This document shows positions 34,716 through 41,800 of a DNA stretch of 64,000 nt, piece by piece. The notes beneath the pieces are model-generated. The model was not told the DNA's origin. It made no database searches and worked only from the letters and a program-made list of their open reading frames with translations. This stretch comes from JAPPKS01 sp963667895. GTDB taxonomy: Bacteria > Poribacteria > WGA-4E > PCPOR2b. The position numbers and the translations under genes were made by a program. Location of the stretch: the NCBI GenBank assembly GCA_965223985.1, contig OZ245030.1, forward strand, positions 2,232,001 through 2,296,000, given 5' to 3'. Position 1 is the first letter of the stretch. Each line of letters starts with the position of its first letter.

Positions 34716-35230
34716 TAGGTGACCCTGTTGATACAACGTCTGCGCGAGATTTAGCGGACCGAGACCGCTATCAATTCCAGTGGTGGGCGTTGAGTCTAAT
34801 CCGGGCGAGACCACATCGGGAGAAAAAGAAGGGAGCGGACCAAGGTGTGGACGGGGTAATCTATTATCAAGACGTTGATCCGGATAACACAAAAAAGACG
34901 TTAACTCGGAAGATTGTCATTCAAGTCAAAAGTGGGAAGGTCTCCGTCAGGGACATACGGGAACTGAAGTCGGTTGTCGAGAACCAAGGGGCTGTGATTG
35001 GCATCTTTATCACTCTAAACACGCCAACCCAGCCGATGCTCAAAGAAGCGACGGCAGCGGGGCGATTTCAATGGCTTCACGTCAAGGACACAACGTATCC
35101 TAAGATTCAGATTCGCACGATTCAAGAATTACTAAATGGCAGGGGTATCGAGTATCCGCGGACGCCAACTGATGTCACGTTTCGCAAGGCGAAGCGAACG
35201 AACCCAAAAGCCGATCAGTTGGAGCTTTAA
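34712..35230 (+). CDS. Mrr-like restriction endonuclease (PD-(D/E)XK fold), coupled to the methyltransferase
   Basis: 172 aa, starting with GTG inside the methyltransferase stop (four-base GTGA overlap). The nuclease core is seen as KKGADQGVDG with D47, followed by KIVIQVKSG with Q71 and K73: the D...QxK variant of PD-(D/E)XK that is common in Mrr-type enzymes. DRYQFQWWALSLIRARP (17-33) is the linker or N-terminal segment usually found inside fused methyltransferase-nuclease proteins. Together with the upstream gene it makes a complete restriction-modification pair, probably a split form of a single-chain type. Cut specificity cannot be read from sequence. Confidence 0.87.
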   Translation: MIGDPVDTTSARDLADRDRYQFQWWALSLIRARPHREKKKGADQGVDGVIYYQDVDPDNTKKTLTRKIVIQVKSGKVSVRDIRELKSVVENQGAVIGIFITLNTPTQPMLKEATAAGRFQWLHVKDTTYPKIQIRTIQELLNGRGIEYPRTPTDVTFRKAKRTNPKADQLEL

Positions 35231-35337
35231 CCGAAATTTTGGATTCCCCGTGCATCACACCGTCTTAAACGGAGGCTGTGAAACTCAACACTCGTTCCAA
35301 ACTACTTTTTAACTACACCTTATAAACAGAGAAGAAT

Positions 35338-36228
35338 ATGAGGCTATCAACTTTAAAAAAGGAAGAGTGCGAGAATATTACCGTTGCGGAACTGTCAAGG
35401 TTCATTTTTCGTTGGTTCAAGGAATTAAAAAATGCCGATCCTCGCGAGAAAATGGCGGTAACGGACGATGGGGGTTATCATTTGTCGAGTGTGCTGAAAA
35501 AAAAATGTCCCGAGATTGTAATTGAGTTCAATGGGAAGGTAATCAACGAGCGCTTTTTTCTGAAATTTTACGAAGCGATATCACGTCTCACGCAGCGAGG
35601 ATTGTTGATGTATGTGGATACGTTAACGACTAGAAGAACAAATGGTCTTCATGGTCTTAGGGTACGCCTCACCTCAATCGGTGAAAAGTCGGACTTTCAT
35701 GATGGGATACTGATTCTTATTGATGATGCTCAGGAGATTGTCAACGCAGTCAAAGAAAAAGTCCCGAATCTCGACCAGAATGTTGAGAGGTACTACTTGG
35801 AAAGCCTACGAGCTTGTCAAGGGGGTCACTATATTTCATCGGTAATGTCTCTAGGGGCAGCGTCGGAGAGAGCGATACATTGTCTAGCTGTCGCGGTGGT
35901 TAAGCATGATGAAAGTCTTAAGAACGTCATTGAAAAGAATAAGGGACAAATATCATCATTAACGAGATGTCTTGGAGACAATGTAAACCAAATTTTCAAA
36001 TCAATAGCAGAGCCGTCATTTCGGAGTGAACTCAGGGATAAGTTGAAAGGAGTTGCTCGGATTTATCGTCTCAACCGAAATGAGGCTAGTCATCCCGACG
36101 ATGGACTGCAAGACTGGCGAAGAGACGAACTGGAATGTTACCTGAACCAATTTCGTCGGTATGTTTACACGGTTTTTAAGGCGATAGATATTCTCGAATA
36201 CGCGGTAAAACGGAAACATACCGAATAA
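35338..36228 (+). CDS. HEPN-motif protein next to the restriction-modification pair
   Basis: 296 aa. I do not recognise a named family. The N-terminal part (about 1-125) looks like a winged-helix type region. The C-terminal part (about 145-290) is all-helical and has the layout of HEPN/DUF4145-like domains: YYLESLRACQGGHYISSVMSL, then R247-N-x3-H252 (YRLNRNEASHP), which fits the Rx4H motif of HEPN ribonucleases. A weak AGAGAAG lies before the ATG. It is 107 bases after the nuclease gene, on the same strand. I infer a possible RNase effector or accessory subunit of the neighbouring defence genes. HEPN domains can also be non-catalytic. Confidence 0.6.
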   Translation: MRLSTLKKEECENITVAELSRFIFRWFKELKNADPREKMAVTDDGGYHLSSVLKKKCPEIVIEFNGKVINERFFLKFYEAISRLTQRGLLMYVDTLTTRRTNGLHGLRVRLTSIGEKSDFHDGILILIDDAQEIVNAVKEKVPNLDQNVERYYLESLRACQGGHYISSVMSLGAASERAIHCLAVAVVKHDESLKNVIEKNKGQISSLTRCLGDNVNQIFKSIAEPSFRSELRDKLKGVARIYRLNRNEASHPDDGLQDWRRDELECYLNQFRRYVYTVFKAIDILEYAVKRKHTE

Positions 36229-36357
36229 ACTATAATTTATTACCCCAAATATCGATTTTAGATTGACAACGGCAAATGGCGCCTGAAGGTAGAACGTCTT
36301 CCGAAGGCATCGCAACCACGGCTTGCTCTAACTATCCTAAAAGCCGATATTGCAAAT

Positions 36358-36519
36358 ATGTCTGGCGATACTCGGAAAGCGGCACAACTCATGAAACAAT
36401 TCGAGCGCGAGTTTTATGCCGAAGTCGATAAAATTATGGATGAAACTAAAACCCGGAAGTCTAAACCTAAGCCTAAAGTAGACACATCATATCTATTTGC
36501 AGGCTTACTAGACGACTAA
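36358..36519 (+). CDS. Very small hypothetical gene, possibly 5'-truncated
   Basis: 53 aa from the ATG at 36358, but the same frame is open and protein-like back to an ATT at 36262 right after a stop codon (about 85 aa: DNGKWRLKVERLPKAS...). No ribosome-binding site is visible before the ATG. The protein is strongly charged with a lysine/proline stretch (TRKSKPKPKVD) and ends YLFAGLLDD. It may be the tail of a gene that lost its start. Confidence 0.4.
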   Translation: MSGDTRKAAQLMKQFEREFYAEVDKIMDETKTRKSKPKPKVDTSYLFAGLLDD

Positions 36520-36539
36520 TTTACCAACTAACCCTAACC

Positions 36540-36560
36540 GCGCACGGTCCTTCCGGGCGC
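36540..36560 (+). repeat. GC-rich hairpin repeat, copy 1
   Basis: GCGCACGG-TCCTT-CCGGGCGC, an 8-bp stem with one mismatch. It is almost the same as the hairpin at 37493-37513, with matching flanks on both sides (ACAACTTC / ATACTTC). Each copy lies just before a small gene. Confidence 0.7.
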
Positions 36561-36583
36561 ACAACTTCCTTATGGTGATTGAA

Positions 36584-36766
36584 ATGCAAAATGAAACCGA
36601 TACGAAAAATATCCGCGAGATAATAGGCGAACTTAATGCACATGAAGAGCTAACAACTAAGGCACTTATTGAAGTGCTTTTGCTAACTAATGTGAGAATT
36701 GATGCCATGGTAGAATTGCTTGAGATTGTTAAGGCGGATATTGAAGCTATAAAGAAGCAACTCTAA
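36584..36766 (+). CDS. Small helical protein, 60 aa
   Basis: Starts at the ATG 36584, which has GGTGA at suitable distance; an ATG at 36572 is the alternative. Amphipathic and likely coiled-coil: ELTTKALIEVLLLTNVRID, then VELLEIVKADIEAIKKQL. No family recognised. The end of the gene at 37794 (LSDLVTIIKRLET) has a similar helical character. AT-rich codon use. Member of a run of five or six tiny plus-strand genes. Confidence 0.5.
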   Translation: MQNETDTKNIREIIGELNAHEELTTKALIEVLLLTNVRIDAMVELLEIVKADIEAIKKQL

Positions 36767-36801
36767 ACCTCTGGCACACAACACTTCAATAGGAGATTAC
36801 G

Positions 36802-37011
36802 ATGTCGAGTTATGAAATGTTAGGCGAAGGTCATCAAGCTCTTAAGAGTTTGGTCATCATTGATGACAATGAACAACCAATAGCAACTATTAGTAGTGAA
36901 AACGGAGCTTTAACGATTGACTTGCTAGGTACTCGAAAAGTGTCCCTTAGCCAAGATGCTATCACAGTTTACGATGGTCAAGGCAATGAAAGGTCTATTC
37001 CTTTTCGCTAA
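36802..37011 (+). CDS. Small hypothetical protein, 69 aa
   Basis: A good AGGAGA ribosome-binding site precedes the ATG, within the stretch TTCAATAGGAGAT that also precedes the gene at 37794. The sequence looks all-beta (SLVIIDDNEQPIATISSENG; ALTIDLLGTRKVSL; AITVYDGQGNERSI), without signal or membrane segment. No family recognised. AT-rich codon use. Confidence 0.6.
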   Translation: MSSYEMLGEGHQALKSLVIIDDNEQPIATISSENGALTIDLLGTRKVSLSQDAITVYDGQGNERSIPFR

Positions 37012-37149
37012 AATCCATTTTACGATAAGTTAGCCTGGGTTGTTTCTTAATATATCTTATTGGGATGCAACCCATTACTACCAAAACTATTGGCAACAGC
37101 ACCACATCAAGAATTTCAAGTAACATATTTTCACCTCTAGCGGGAGGTA

Positions 37150-37485
37150 ATGACTATTTGTGAATTATCTACGAATCTTAATGAGTATGTTTCAGGTTTA
37201 AGTGGAGTCAAAATGACTTCGACCACTAAGCAGAAAGGATTGTTCAAATTTAAGTCCTCGGATATGAATAGGCATTTTATAAGAATCCAATCGCAACAAA
37301 CGTTGATAAATGTAAAATTGGCTATTCCGCTTAATCAATTAAACGATCCTGCAGGCCTTTGTAAGAAAGCACCAGAAAGTGGTAGTTGGGGATCCCAATG
37401 TGCTATACGTACACCTGAAGAACTGGATGACCTTAAGCCGATTATATTACAAGCATATCAATATACAAAACGGCAATCAAACTAA
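37150..37485 (+). CDS. DUF5655-like small protein
   Basis: 111 aa. The stretch from about 50 to 108 (IRIQSQQTLINVKLAIPLNQL, DPAGLCKKAPESGSWG, IRTPEELDDLKPIILQAYQY) resembles DUF5655 domains, in which a beta hairpin is followed by a G-x-W-G turn and a closing helix. Family function is poorly known. The ATG at 37150 has GGGAGG only two bases away; an internal ATG at 37213 with GGAG at better spacing is an alternative start giving 90 aa. Confidence 0.55.
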   Translation: MTICELSTNLNEYVSGLSGVKMTSTTKQKGLFKFKSSDMNRHFIRIQSQQTLINVKLAIPLNQLNDPAGLCKKAPESGSWGSQCAIRTPEELDDLKPIILQAYQYTKRQSN

Positions 37486-37492
37486 ATCACCC

Positions 37493-37513
37493 GCGCCCGG
37501 TCCTTCCGGGCGC
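37493..37513 (+). terminator. Perfect GC-rich hairpin, copy 2
   Basis: GCGCCCGG-TCCTT-CCGGGCGC: 8-bp perfect stem and 5-base loop, followed by a pyrimidine-rich ATACTTCTTTTC. It begins eight bases past the stop of the DUF5655-like gene and could act as an intrinsic terminator. The near-copy at 36540-36560 suggests a small mobile or recurrent module. Confidence 0.55.
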
Positions 37514-37538
37514 ATACTTCTTTTCAAGAAAGGTCAAT

Positions 37539-37772
37539 ATGTTTATCCAAGTGAAAGACTTCGGAACCTTAATTAACATTGAAGAATTGATTTTCATAAC
37601 TGTTCAACCGTTAGAAGAAGACAAAGAAAGAATGACATTAGAATTATATTTAAAAACTAGAGACGAGCCAATACGGTGGAAAATGGATAATAAATTCGCT
37701 TTGGCACAACTGGATGACATTGCCAACGCAATTCCAGATGAGTATAAACTCACTATAAATCCAGACGCGTGA
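37539..37772 (+). CDS. Small hypothetical protein, 77 aa
   Basis: AAAGGT precedes the ATG. Acidic, with LINIEELIFITVQPL, MTLELYLKTRDEPIRWKM and a final helical part (LAQLDDIANAIPDEY). It may be a small alpha/beta fold. No family recognised. AT-rich codon use. It lies between the hairpin repeat and the 49-aa gene. Confidence 0.55.
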   Translation: MFIQVKDFGTLINIEELIFITVQPLEEDKERMTLELYLKTRDEPIRWKMDNKFALAQLDDIANAIPDEYKLTINPDA

Positions 37773-37793
37773 CCTTCAATAGGAGATTTGCCA

Positions 37794-37943
37794 ATGAAAC
37801 CCGAAAACTATGAAACAAAATTATTGGAACACCTTGAATCTATAGACACCTCTTTGGTAACACTATGTCAAGTACTGTCCGATCTTGTTACGATAATAAA
37901 AAGGCTTGAAACGGATTCAAAGGTTGATTCCCATAGTCAATAA
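37794..37943 (+). CDS. Very small helical protein, 49 aa
   Basis: ATG at 37794 with AGGAG upstream, inside a TTCAATAGGAGATT leader shared with the gene at 36802. The sequence (KLLEHLESIDTSLVTLCQVLSDL, then TIIKRLETD) is amphipathic helix. No family recognised. Supported by its good ribosome-binding site and by continuing the small-gene run. Confidence 0.5.
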   Translation: MKPENYETKLLEHLESIDTSLVTLCQVLSDLVTIIKRLETDSKVDSHSQ

Positions 37944-38033
37944 GTGCTTCGGCTTCGCTCTTGGCACGAATTAACAACGTCTGACATATAGAATCGTCTG
38001 GTGGTGTTTCGTTAAACGGATTTTCTAGTTTTT

Positions 38034-38135
38034 GTAGGTTGGGTTGAGCGATGATGTTGAAACAGGTGGATTATGACGAATCGGTTTGTTGGTTAATTGA
38101 GTTCGAGAATTGTTGGATGAAGCGAAACCCAACGC
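38034..38135. repeat. REP/MITE-like repeat with inverted ends
   Basis: Starts GTAGGTTGGGTTGAGCG (38034-38050) and ends GCGAAACCCAACGC (38122-38135); TTGGGTT and AACCCAA form the inverted ends. It is about 100 bases long and the best-preserved full-length unit of the repeat family in this window. Confidence 0.75.
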
Positions 38136-38367
38136 TTTTCCTGTGTGTAATTTTGAAAGTGACGAGAGTTCATCGCAGGATAGCTGGAGCCATCAAGCGG
38201 GAGAGCCACGGCTGCTTTCCCATAGATATCTATCCCACCCCCAAATCCCCGCTTTTACTACCGAAGTAATACGTGTTGCAAAATAGAAACAGCAGTAAAT
38301 TAGCGAATCTCTGCATATAGGTCACTCCATTCGCTTTAACGAAAAATAACGAAATGATAAAAATTAC

Positions 38368-38397
38368 TTGACAACCGGTGATGCCGTAGCGTATAAT
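38368..38397 (+). promoter_or_regulatory. Strong sigma70-type promoter, TTGACA-18-TATAAT
   Basis: Both hexamers are perfect consensus (38368-38373 and 38392-38397) with an 18-base spacer. A palindrome AGGTT-CATT-AACCT (38398-38411) overlaps the expected start site and could be an operator or the first hairpin of the RNA. Confidence 0.8.
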
Positions 38398-38402
38398 AGG
38401 TT

Positions 38403-38559
38403 CATTAACCTTTGGAGTTCGTTAAAGGCTATTCTCCAAACCCAAAGAGGTGTCCTGCATAATTATCGCTACAACTGAATAACTAGCGCGCAAGCGCGAA
38501 AGACAAACCCATAGGAGGCAGTCTTGAAACTAAAAACTGTCGCTTTTGGGTTTTTTTTT
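38403..38559 (+). ncRNA. Probable small RNA (about 155 nt) or attenuated leader
   Basis: It begins just after the consensus promoter and ends in an intrinsic terminator. Several hairpins are visible: TTTGGAG / CTCCAAA, GCGC-GCAA-GCGC with a GNRA-type loop, and the terminator stem. An AGGAGG lies in the internal loop of the terminator, followed by an in-frame TTG (38524) that would code for only 32 residues through nine T, so I think it is not a gene. No match to a known RNA family was recognised. Confidence 0.55.
38505..38559 (+). terminator. Intrinsic terminator with T9 run
   Basis: AAACCCA (38505-38511) pairs with TGGGTTT (38547-38553), and GGCAGT (38517-38522) with ACTGTC (38536-38541, one G-T pair), giving a long two-part stem that runs into nine T (38551-38559). 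Confidence 0.8.
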
Positions 38560-38611
38560 GCGCACTGTCTCCATAACCGAGACTTCAAAGCCTCAAATGT
38601 ACACACGCTGA

Positions 38612-38795
38612 AAATGGATTAAGAATGGATTACTGTCCAAATCTAATCGCCCGGAACCGCTCCACAACTGAGTTAAAATTTCTCGCATTTTATTTCTAAT
38701 CCATTTCCACAAATTTTAGCATCGCGCGAACCCGCTCCACTACGAGATCGCGGCACGGAAAAAAGGAAGATCGGACAGCCAAAAATGGATTAGAA
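38612..38795. repeat. Cluster of iteron-like short repeats
   Basis: ATGGATTA occurs at 38614-38621, 38625-38632 and 38785-38792, and inverted (TAATCCAT) at 38697-38704; the last two share a 13-bp inverted match AAATGGATTAGAA. A second motif, GAACC(C)GCTCCAC-AC-GAG, is repeated at 38654-38672 and 38728-38746. The cluster lies directly upstream of the terminase genes. Confidence 0.7.
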
Positions 38796-38834
38796 CAGAT
38801 TGAAGCTAAATCTTAAAGCAATGAGGTGATAATA

Positions 38835-39353
38835 ATGAACACACAGATCCAAAACGAATTCAAAAAACCGATGAGACGTCAAAATTGGGCGACCAAACTC
38901 AAAGATGACGCCCTCAAAACTGAAGTCGCATGCGACATCGTCGTTGACGGCGTGGCTAAAGTCGTCAGTTCGTTGTATGAACGGTTCCCCAAGTGCCAAC
39001 GTCACGACAGCGACCCAAAATCCGATAGAGCCGCCGACGAGACCGACATTCGCAACGCAATCCGTAGTTGCAACCCCCGCAACCGTCGCTTCCACGGAGA
39101 AAAATTCGGCGAAGTCGTCCGTGAAGAATTCTTCAAAATGCTGGATGTCGCGCTTGTCCGTTCAATGCCGGAAATCGTTAAAACCATCAATTGGTTCCAA
39201 GAAACCAACCAACTCGCAAGCCAGATAAACGGCACCGAACAATTAAACCTGCTGCACCGCGCACGAATACACAAGCTATTTCTTGAATTCTATGCCAAGC
39301 ATCTCAACATCTTCACAGACATTCCTCATCAGCCCTATTCGGAAGAAGAATAA
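38835..39353 (+). CDS. Hypothetical protein upstream of the terminase (possible small subunit)
   Basis: 172 aa from the ATG at 38835, with GAGGTGA at 38822-38828. No family recognised. The protein is mostly helical and rich in Asn, Arg and Glu, with a basic middle (RSCNPRNRRFHGEKFGEVVREEFF) that could touch nucleic acid. Its C-terminal codons overlap the upstream part of the terminase frame. Small terminase subunits often lie just before the large one and are poorly conserved, so that role is possible, but it rests only on position. Confidence 0.55.
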   Translation: MNTQIQNEFKKPMRRQNWATKLKDDALKTEVACDIVVDGVAKVVSSLYERFPKCQRHDSDPKSDRAADETDIRNAIRSCNPRNRRFHGEKFGEVVREEFFKMLDVALVRSMPEIVKTINWFQETNQLASQINGTEQLNLLHRARIHKLFLEFYAKHLNIFTDIPHQPYSEEE

Positions 39354-41109
39354 AGCGCCGGTCCGACCGAACAGAAGCCTGATTCGGGAATTTCGGCAGA
39401 TGACGATCGAGGAAGCGCGGTCGCGCGCGAACAACCGCGAGTGCCGAGCCCACGCCGCATTCGTCTATCCCGAATTCTTTGTGGAATTTTACCTCCACAA
39501 CCCGGAAACCATGTCGCCGTTGCAGCCGCACCATGTCAAACTGCTCAACCTCATCCCTTATGACACAACAGGTGTGAAAGTTAACGTCCAAGCCCCGCGC
39601 GGCTCCGCAAAGACTACATGCTGCGCCCTCTGGTACCCGCTCTGGCGAATCTGCTTCAAAGCCTTCCAACTCGCTGAAGGCGTCCCGGACGAAAAATTTA
39701 TCCTCATCATCAGCCGCAACGAACTCATGGCAAAGAAGATTCTGCGCGGCATCAAACGCCTTATGGATAAACCCAAAATTGCCCGTGACTTCGGAGTCCT
39801 CCGAGGTCCAGTCTGGAAAACGGTTGAATGCGAGACCGCAAACGGCGTAACACTCTTGCCGCTCGGACGCAACCAATCCCCGCGCGGCGCGCTCGTTGAC
39901 GAAAAACGCCCGTCACTCGTCCTCGTCGATGACCTCGAAGACCCGAAACGCTGCCTGAACCCCGACCTGCGTGCAGAAGATTGGGATTGGTTCTTTTCAG
40001 ATGTCATGTTCACTTCCGACATCGGCGGAAACCTTAACTGTATCTACTCCGATACCGTCAAACACCCGGACAGCTTGTCCATGCGGCTAACGAAGACCGC
40101 CGGCTGGAAGACCGTCCACTTCAAAGCCATACCCGACCCCGAAGACCTGTACCACCCGACGCACGAATATCTCTGGAAAGAATGGGAGGGAATTTATGGA
40201 GATTTGACATTAGATGACGAAGAACGGAAAGCGAAGTCGGACCAATTCTATAACGCCAACGCGGAGGCGATGAACAGCGGCGTCGTTGCCCTCTGGCAGG
40301 AGAAGCTGTCCTATCTCATAGTCCGAAAGGAGATTGTTGAGCGCGGATACCACCTGTGCATGAGAGAACTTCAGAACATCGCACGCGACCCCAGCATGGC
40401 ACTCTTCGATATGGAAAACGCCGTCACATTCCGAGTTGAAGACAACGGACTCAGGCGTTCGGACGGACGGCTCGTCTTTTGGCATGAAATCGGCGGATTC
40501 ACCACCTATCTCGACTCGATGGGTGGGAAGGATAGTCGCCAAAACGCTTTCGCCTGCGCAGTCGTTGTTGCTTGGGAGCCTCTTCAGGGTGGATATAAAC
40601 TGAATGCCGACTCCCTCGCAGGTGTCAGCGGATACATCTTGCTCTGCTGGATGGACCGCGTCCCGCTCACAGAACAGATGAAGAATGCCATCCTTCTCCA
40701 CCAACGCGCGCTATCAATGCTAGCAAATCTAAACCCAGAATCCAACTTCGTTTGCGAACAACGGCCCGACCCGGATGGTACGATTCTCACTTCTAGTAAC
40801 CTTGCATTTCACAAAGCCGCGCAAGATTTGATGTTCAACCAAAGAATCTATTACCATCCACAGAACCAAAACAAAGAAGCGCGAATCGAAACCCTTCAAC
40901 CCGCAATCGCTAGCGGTTGGCTGGCGTTCAATGCCCAGGGCTTGCCTGCGGAGTTCTGGACGCAGTTCCGACAGTTCCCGACCGCAGAGCATAACGACGC
41001 CCCCGACGCCGTTCAAGGTGCATGCCGCGCACGAATCCACACCACCGCACGCCAACGTGAATATGAAGAGCGGCGGCGCGAAAACCGTAGGAATATCGTT
41101 CACATATAA
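39292..41109 (+). CDS. Phage-type terminase large subunit (orphan)
   Basis: 605 aa from the ATG at 39292; an ATG at 39400 (569 aa) is also possible and avoids the overlap with the upstream gene. The large terminase is the ATPase-nuclease that packages phage DNA. Walker A is APRGSAKTT (101-109) and Walker B is LVLVDDLEDP (about 209-218). The C-terminal part has RNase H-like nuclease features: TTYLDSMGGKDS with the first Asp and AEHNDAPDAVQGA with the last. Codons end mostly in C, unlike the AT-rich small genes before it. No portal, capsid or tail gene follows: the next gene is a cupin. Confidence 0.85.
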   Translation: MPSISTSSQTFLISPIRKKNKAPVRPNRSLIREFRQMTIEEARSRANNRECRAHAAFVYPEFFVEFYLHNPETMSPLQPHHVKLLNLIPYDTTGVKVNVQAPRGSAKTTCCALWYPLWRICFKAFQLAEGVPDEKFILIISRNELMAKKILRGIKRLMDKPKIARDFGVLRGPVWKTVECETANGVTLLPLGRNQSPRGALVDEKRPSLVLVDDLEDPKRCLNPDLRAEDWDWFFSDVMFTSDIGGNLNCIYSDTVKHPDSLSMRLTKTAGWKTVHFKAIPDPEDLYHPTHEYLWKEWEGIYGDLTLDDEERKAKSDQFYNANAEAMNSGVVALWQEKLSYLIVRKEIVERGYHLCMRELQNIARDPSMALFDMENAVTFRVEDNGLRRSDGRLVFWHEIGGFTTYLDSMGGKDSRQNAFACAVVVAWEPLQGGYKLNADSLAGVSGYILLCWMDRVPLTEQMKNAILLHQRALSMLANLNPESNFVCEQRPDPDGTILTSSNLAFHKAAQDLMFNQRIYYHPQNQNKEARIETLQPAIASGWLAFNAQGLPAEFWTQFRQFPTAEHNDAPDAVQGACRARIHTTARQREYEERRRENRRNIVHI

Positions 41110-41217
41110 CTCAACGGCTTGAGCTCCGACGTTCTCCCCCGTTTTGACTTCACCCTTGACTTCTGTTTCGACATTATGACATAATCTTAAACCAATCCGA
41201 AATAAAACTTAGTTTTC

Positions 41218-41247
41218 GTAGGTCGGGTTGCGCAATCAACCGACTAC
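41218..41247. repeat. Short REP-like hairpin
   Basis: GTAGGTCGGGTTG (41218-41230) faces CAACCGACTAC (41237-41247) across six bases. It is the right-most member seen of the island's repeat family and lies just before the cupin gene. Confidence 0.65.
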
Positions 41248-41285
41248 ACACTCTTTTTGTGTTGACATTTATGTGGAGGGCGTTT

Positions 41286-41708
41286 ATGCTGAAGTACATT
41301 CATACGCTGGAAGATTTGAAGAACAGTTTTACGGGATGGGGCGACGAAACAGTTCCCGGAATACCTCGTGAAGAAGCAGGATACTCGGTCGTCATTACCT
41401 GCCCCGAGGGCGAATTGTACGAAAAACAAGACTCCAATCCGTTTCCCACGAAACGCCTAATCGTTGGCATTCACACATGGCCCCCAGGGAAAGCGCACGG
41501 GAGCCACCACCATCCAAGCTGGGAACAGTGCTATTTCATCTTTGCGGGGCAAGCGGAAATCACTGTCGGCGATGAAAAACAGATTGTCGGACCAGGAGGC
41601 TCAGCGTATATGCCGGCAAAGGTAGAACACGACGTTGTTGCAGTCGGCGACGACACGATGGTCGCCGCAGTGATTAGTTGCGTGTTGGACGAAGACGAAC
41701 TCGACTAG
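41286..41708 (+). CDS. Cupin-domain protein 1
   Basis: 140 aa from the ATG at 41286, with GGAGGG ahead of it; frames from 41259 are less likely. A single small beta-barrel with cupin motif 1 GKAHGSHHHPSWEQCYFIFAGQ (split as HGSHHH and E of WEQ) and motif 2 GGSAYMPAKVEHDVVAVGD. The His and Glu are those that bind a metal. The N-terminus has a conserved-looking YIHTLEDLKNSFTGWGDE. Likely a small isomerase, dioxygenase or sensor for a sugar acid; substrate unknown. Confidence 0.85.
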   Translation: MLKYIHTLEDLKNSFTGWGDETVPGIPREEAGYSVVITCPEGELYEKQDSNPFPTKRLIVGIHTWPPGKAHGSHHHPSWEQCYFIFAGQAEITVGDEKQIVGPGGSAYMPAKVEHDVVAVGDDTMVAAVISCVLDEDELD

Positions 41709-41754
41709 TACACTGAGAAACAAGTTTAGAACGATTCTATTACTCCTCTGTAGA

Positions 41755-41800
41755 ATCAACTGAGCGAATAGATCAAGCGACTGGATAAGGAGTGCGATAG
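41755..41800 (+). repeat. 17-base motif and tandem repeat relics
   Basis: ATCAACTGAGCGAATAG (41755-41771) matches 30217-30233 with one change and 29136-29152 with two. It is followed by GATCAAGCGACTGGATAAG..., related to 33169-33198. The rest of the 41709-41985 gap contains further degenerate repeat sequence and no gene. Confidence 0.65.

Larger units (their letters stand above)
37944..38825. other. Long regulatory/repeat region before the terminase genes
   Basis: About 880 bases without a credible protein gene. It holds a dispersed repeat (38034-38135), a near-consensus promoter (38368-38397), a probable small RNA ending in a T9 terminator (38403-38559) and a patch of short repeats (38612-38795). 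Confidence 0.65.

Noticed and set aside
36540..37513. CRISPR-like spaced repeats (two GC-rich hairpins)
   Set aside because: Only two copies, 950 bases apart with genes between them; not an array.
38051..38269. 72-codon frame
   Set aside because: Starts inside a REP/MITE-like repeat; composition and position explain it without coding.
38524..38622. 32-codon frame with TTG start and an AGGAGG ahead of it
   Set aside because: The AGGAGG lies in the internal loop of the terminator and the frame runs through the T9 run; noncoding RNA explains it better.
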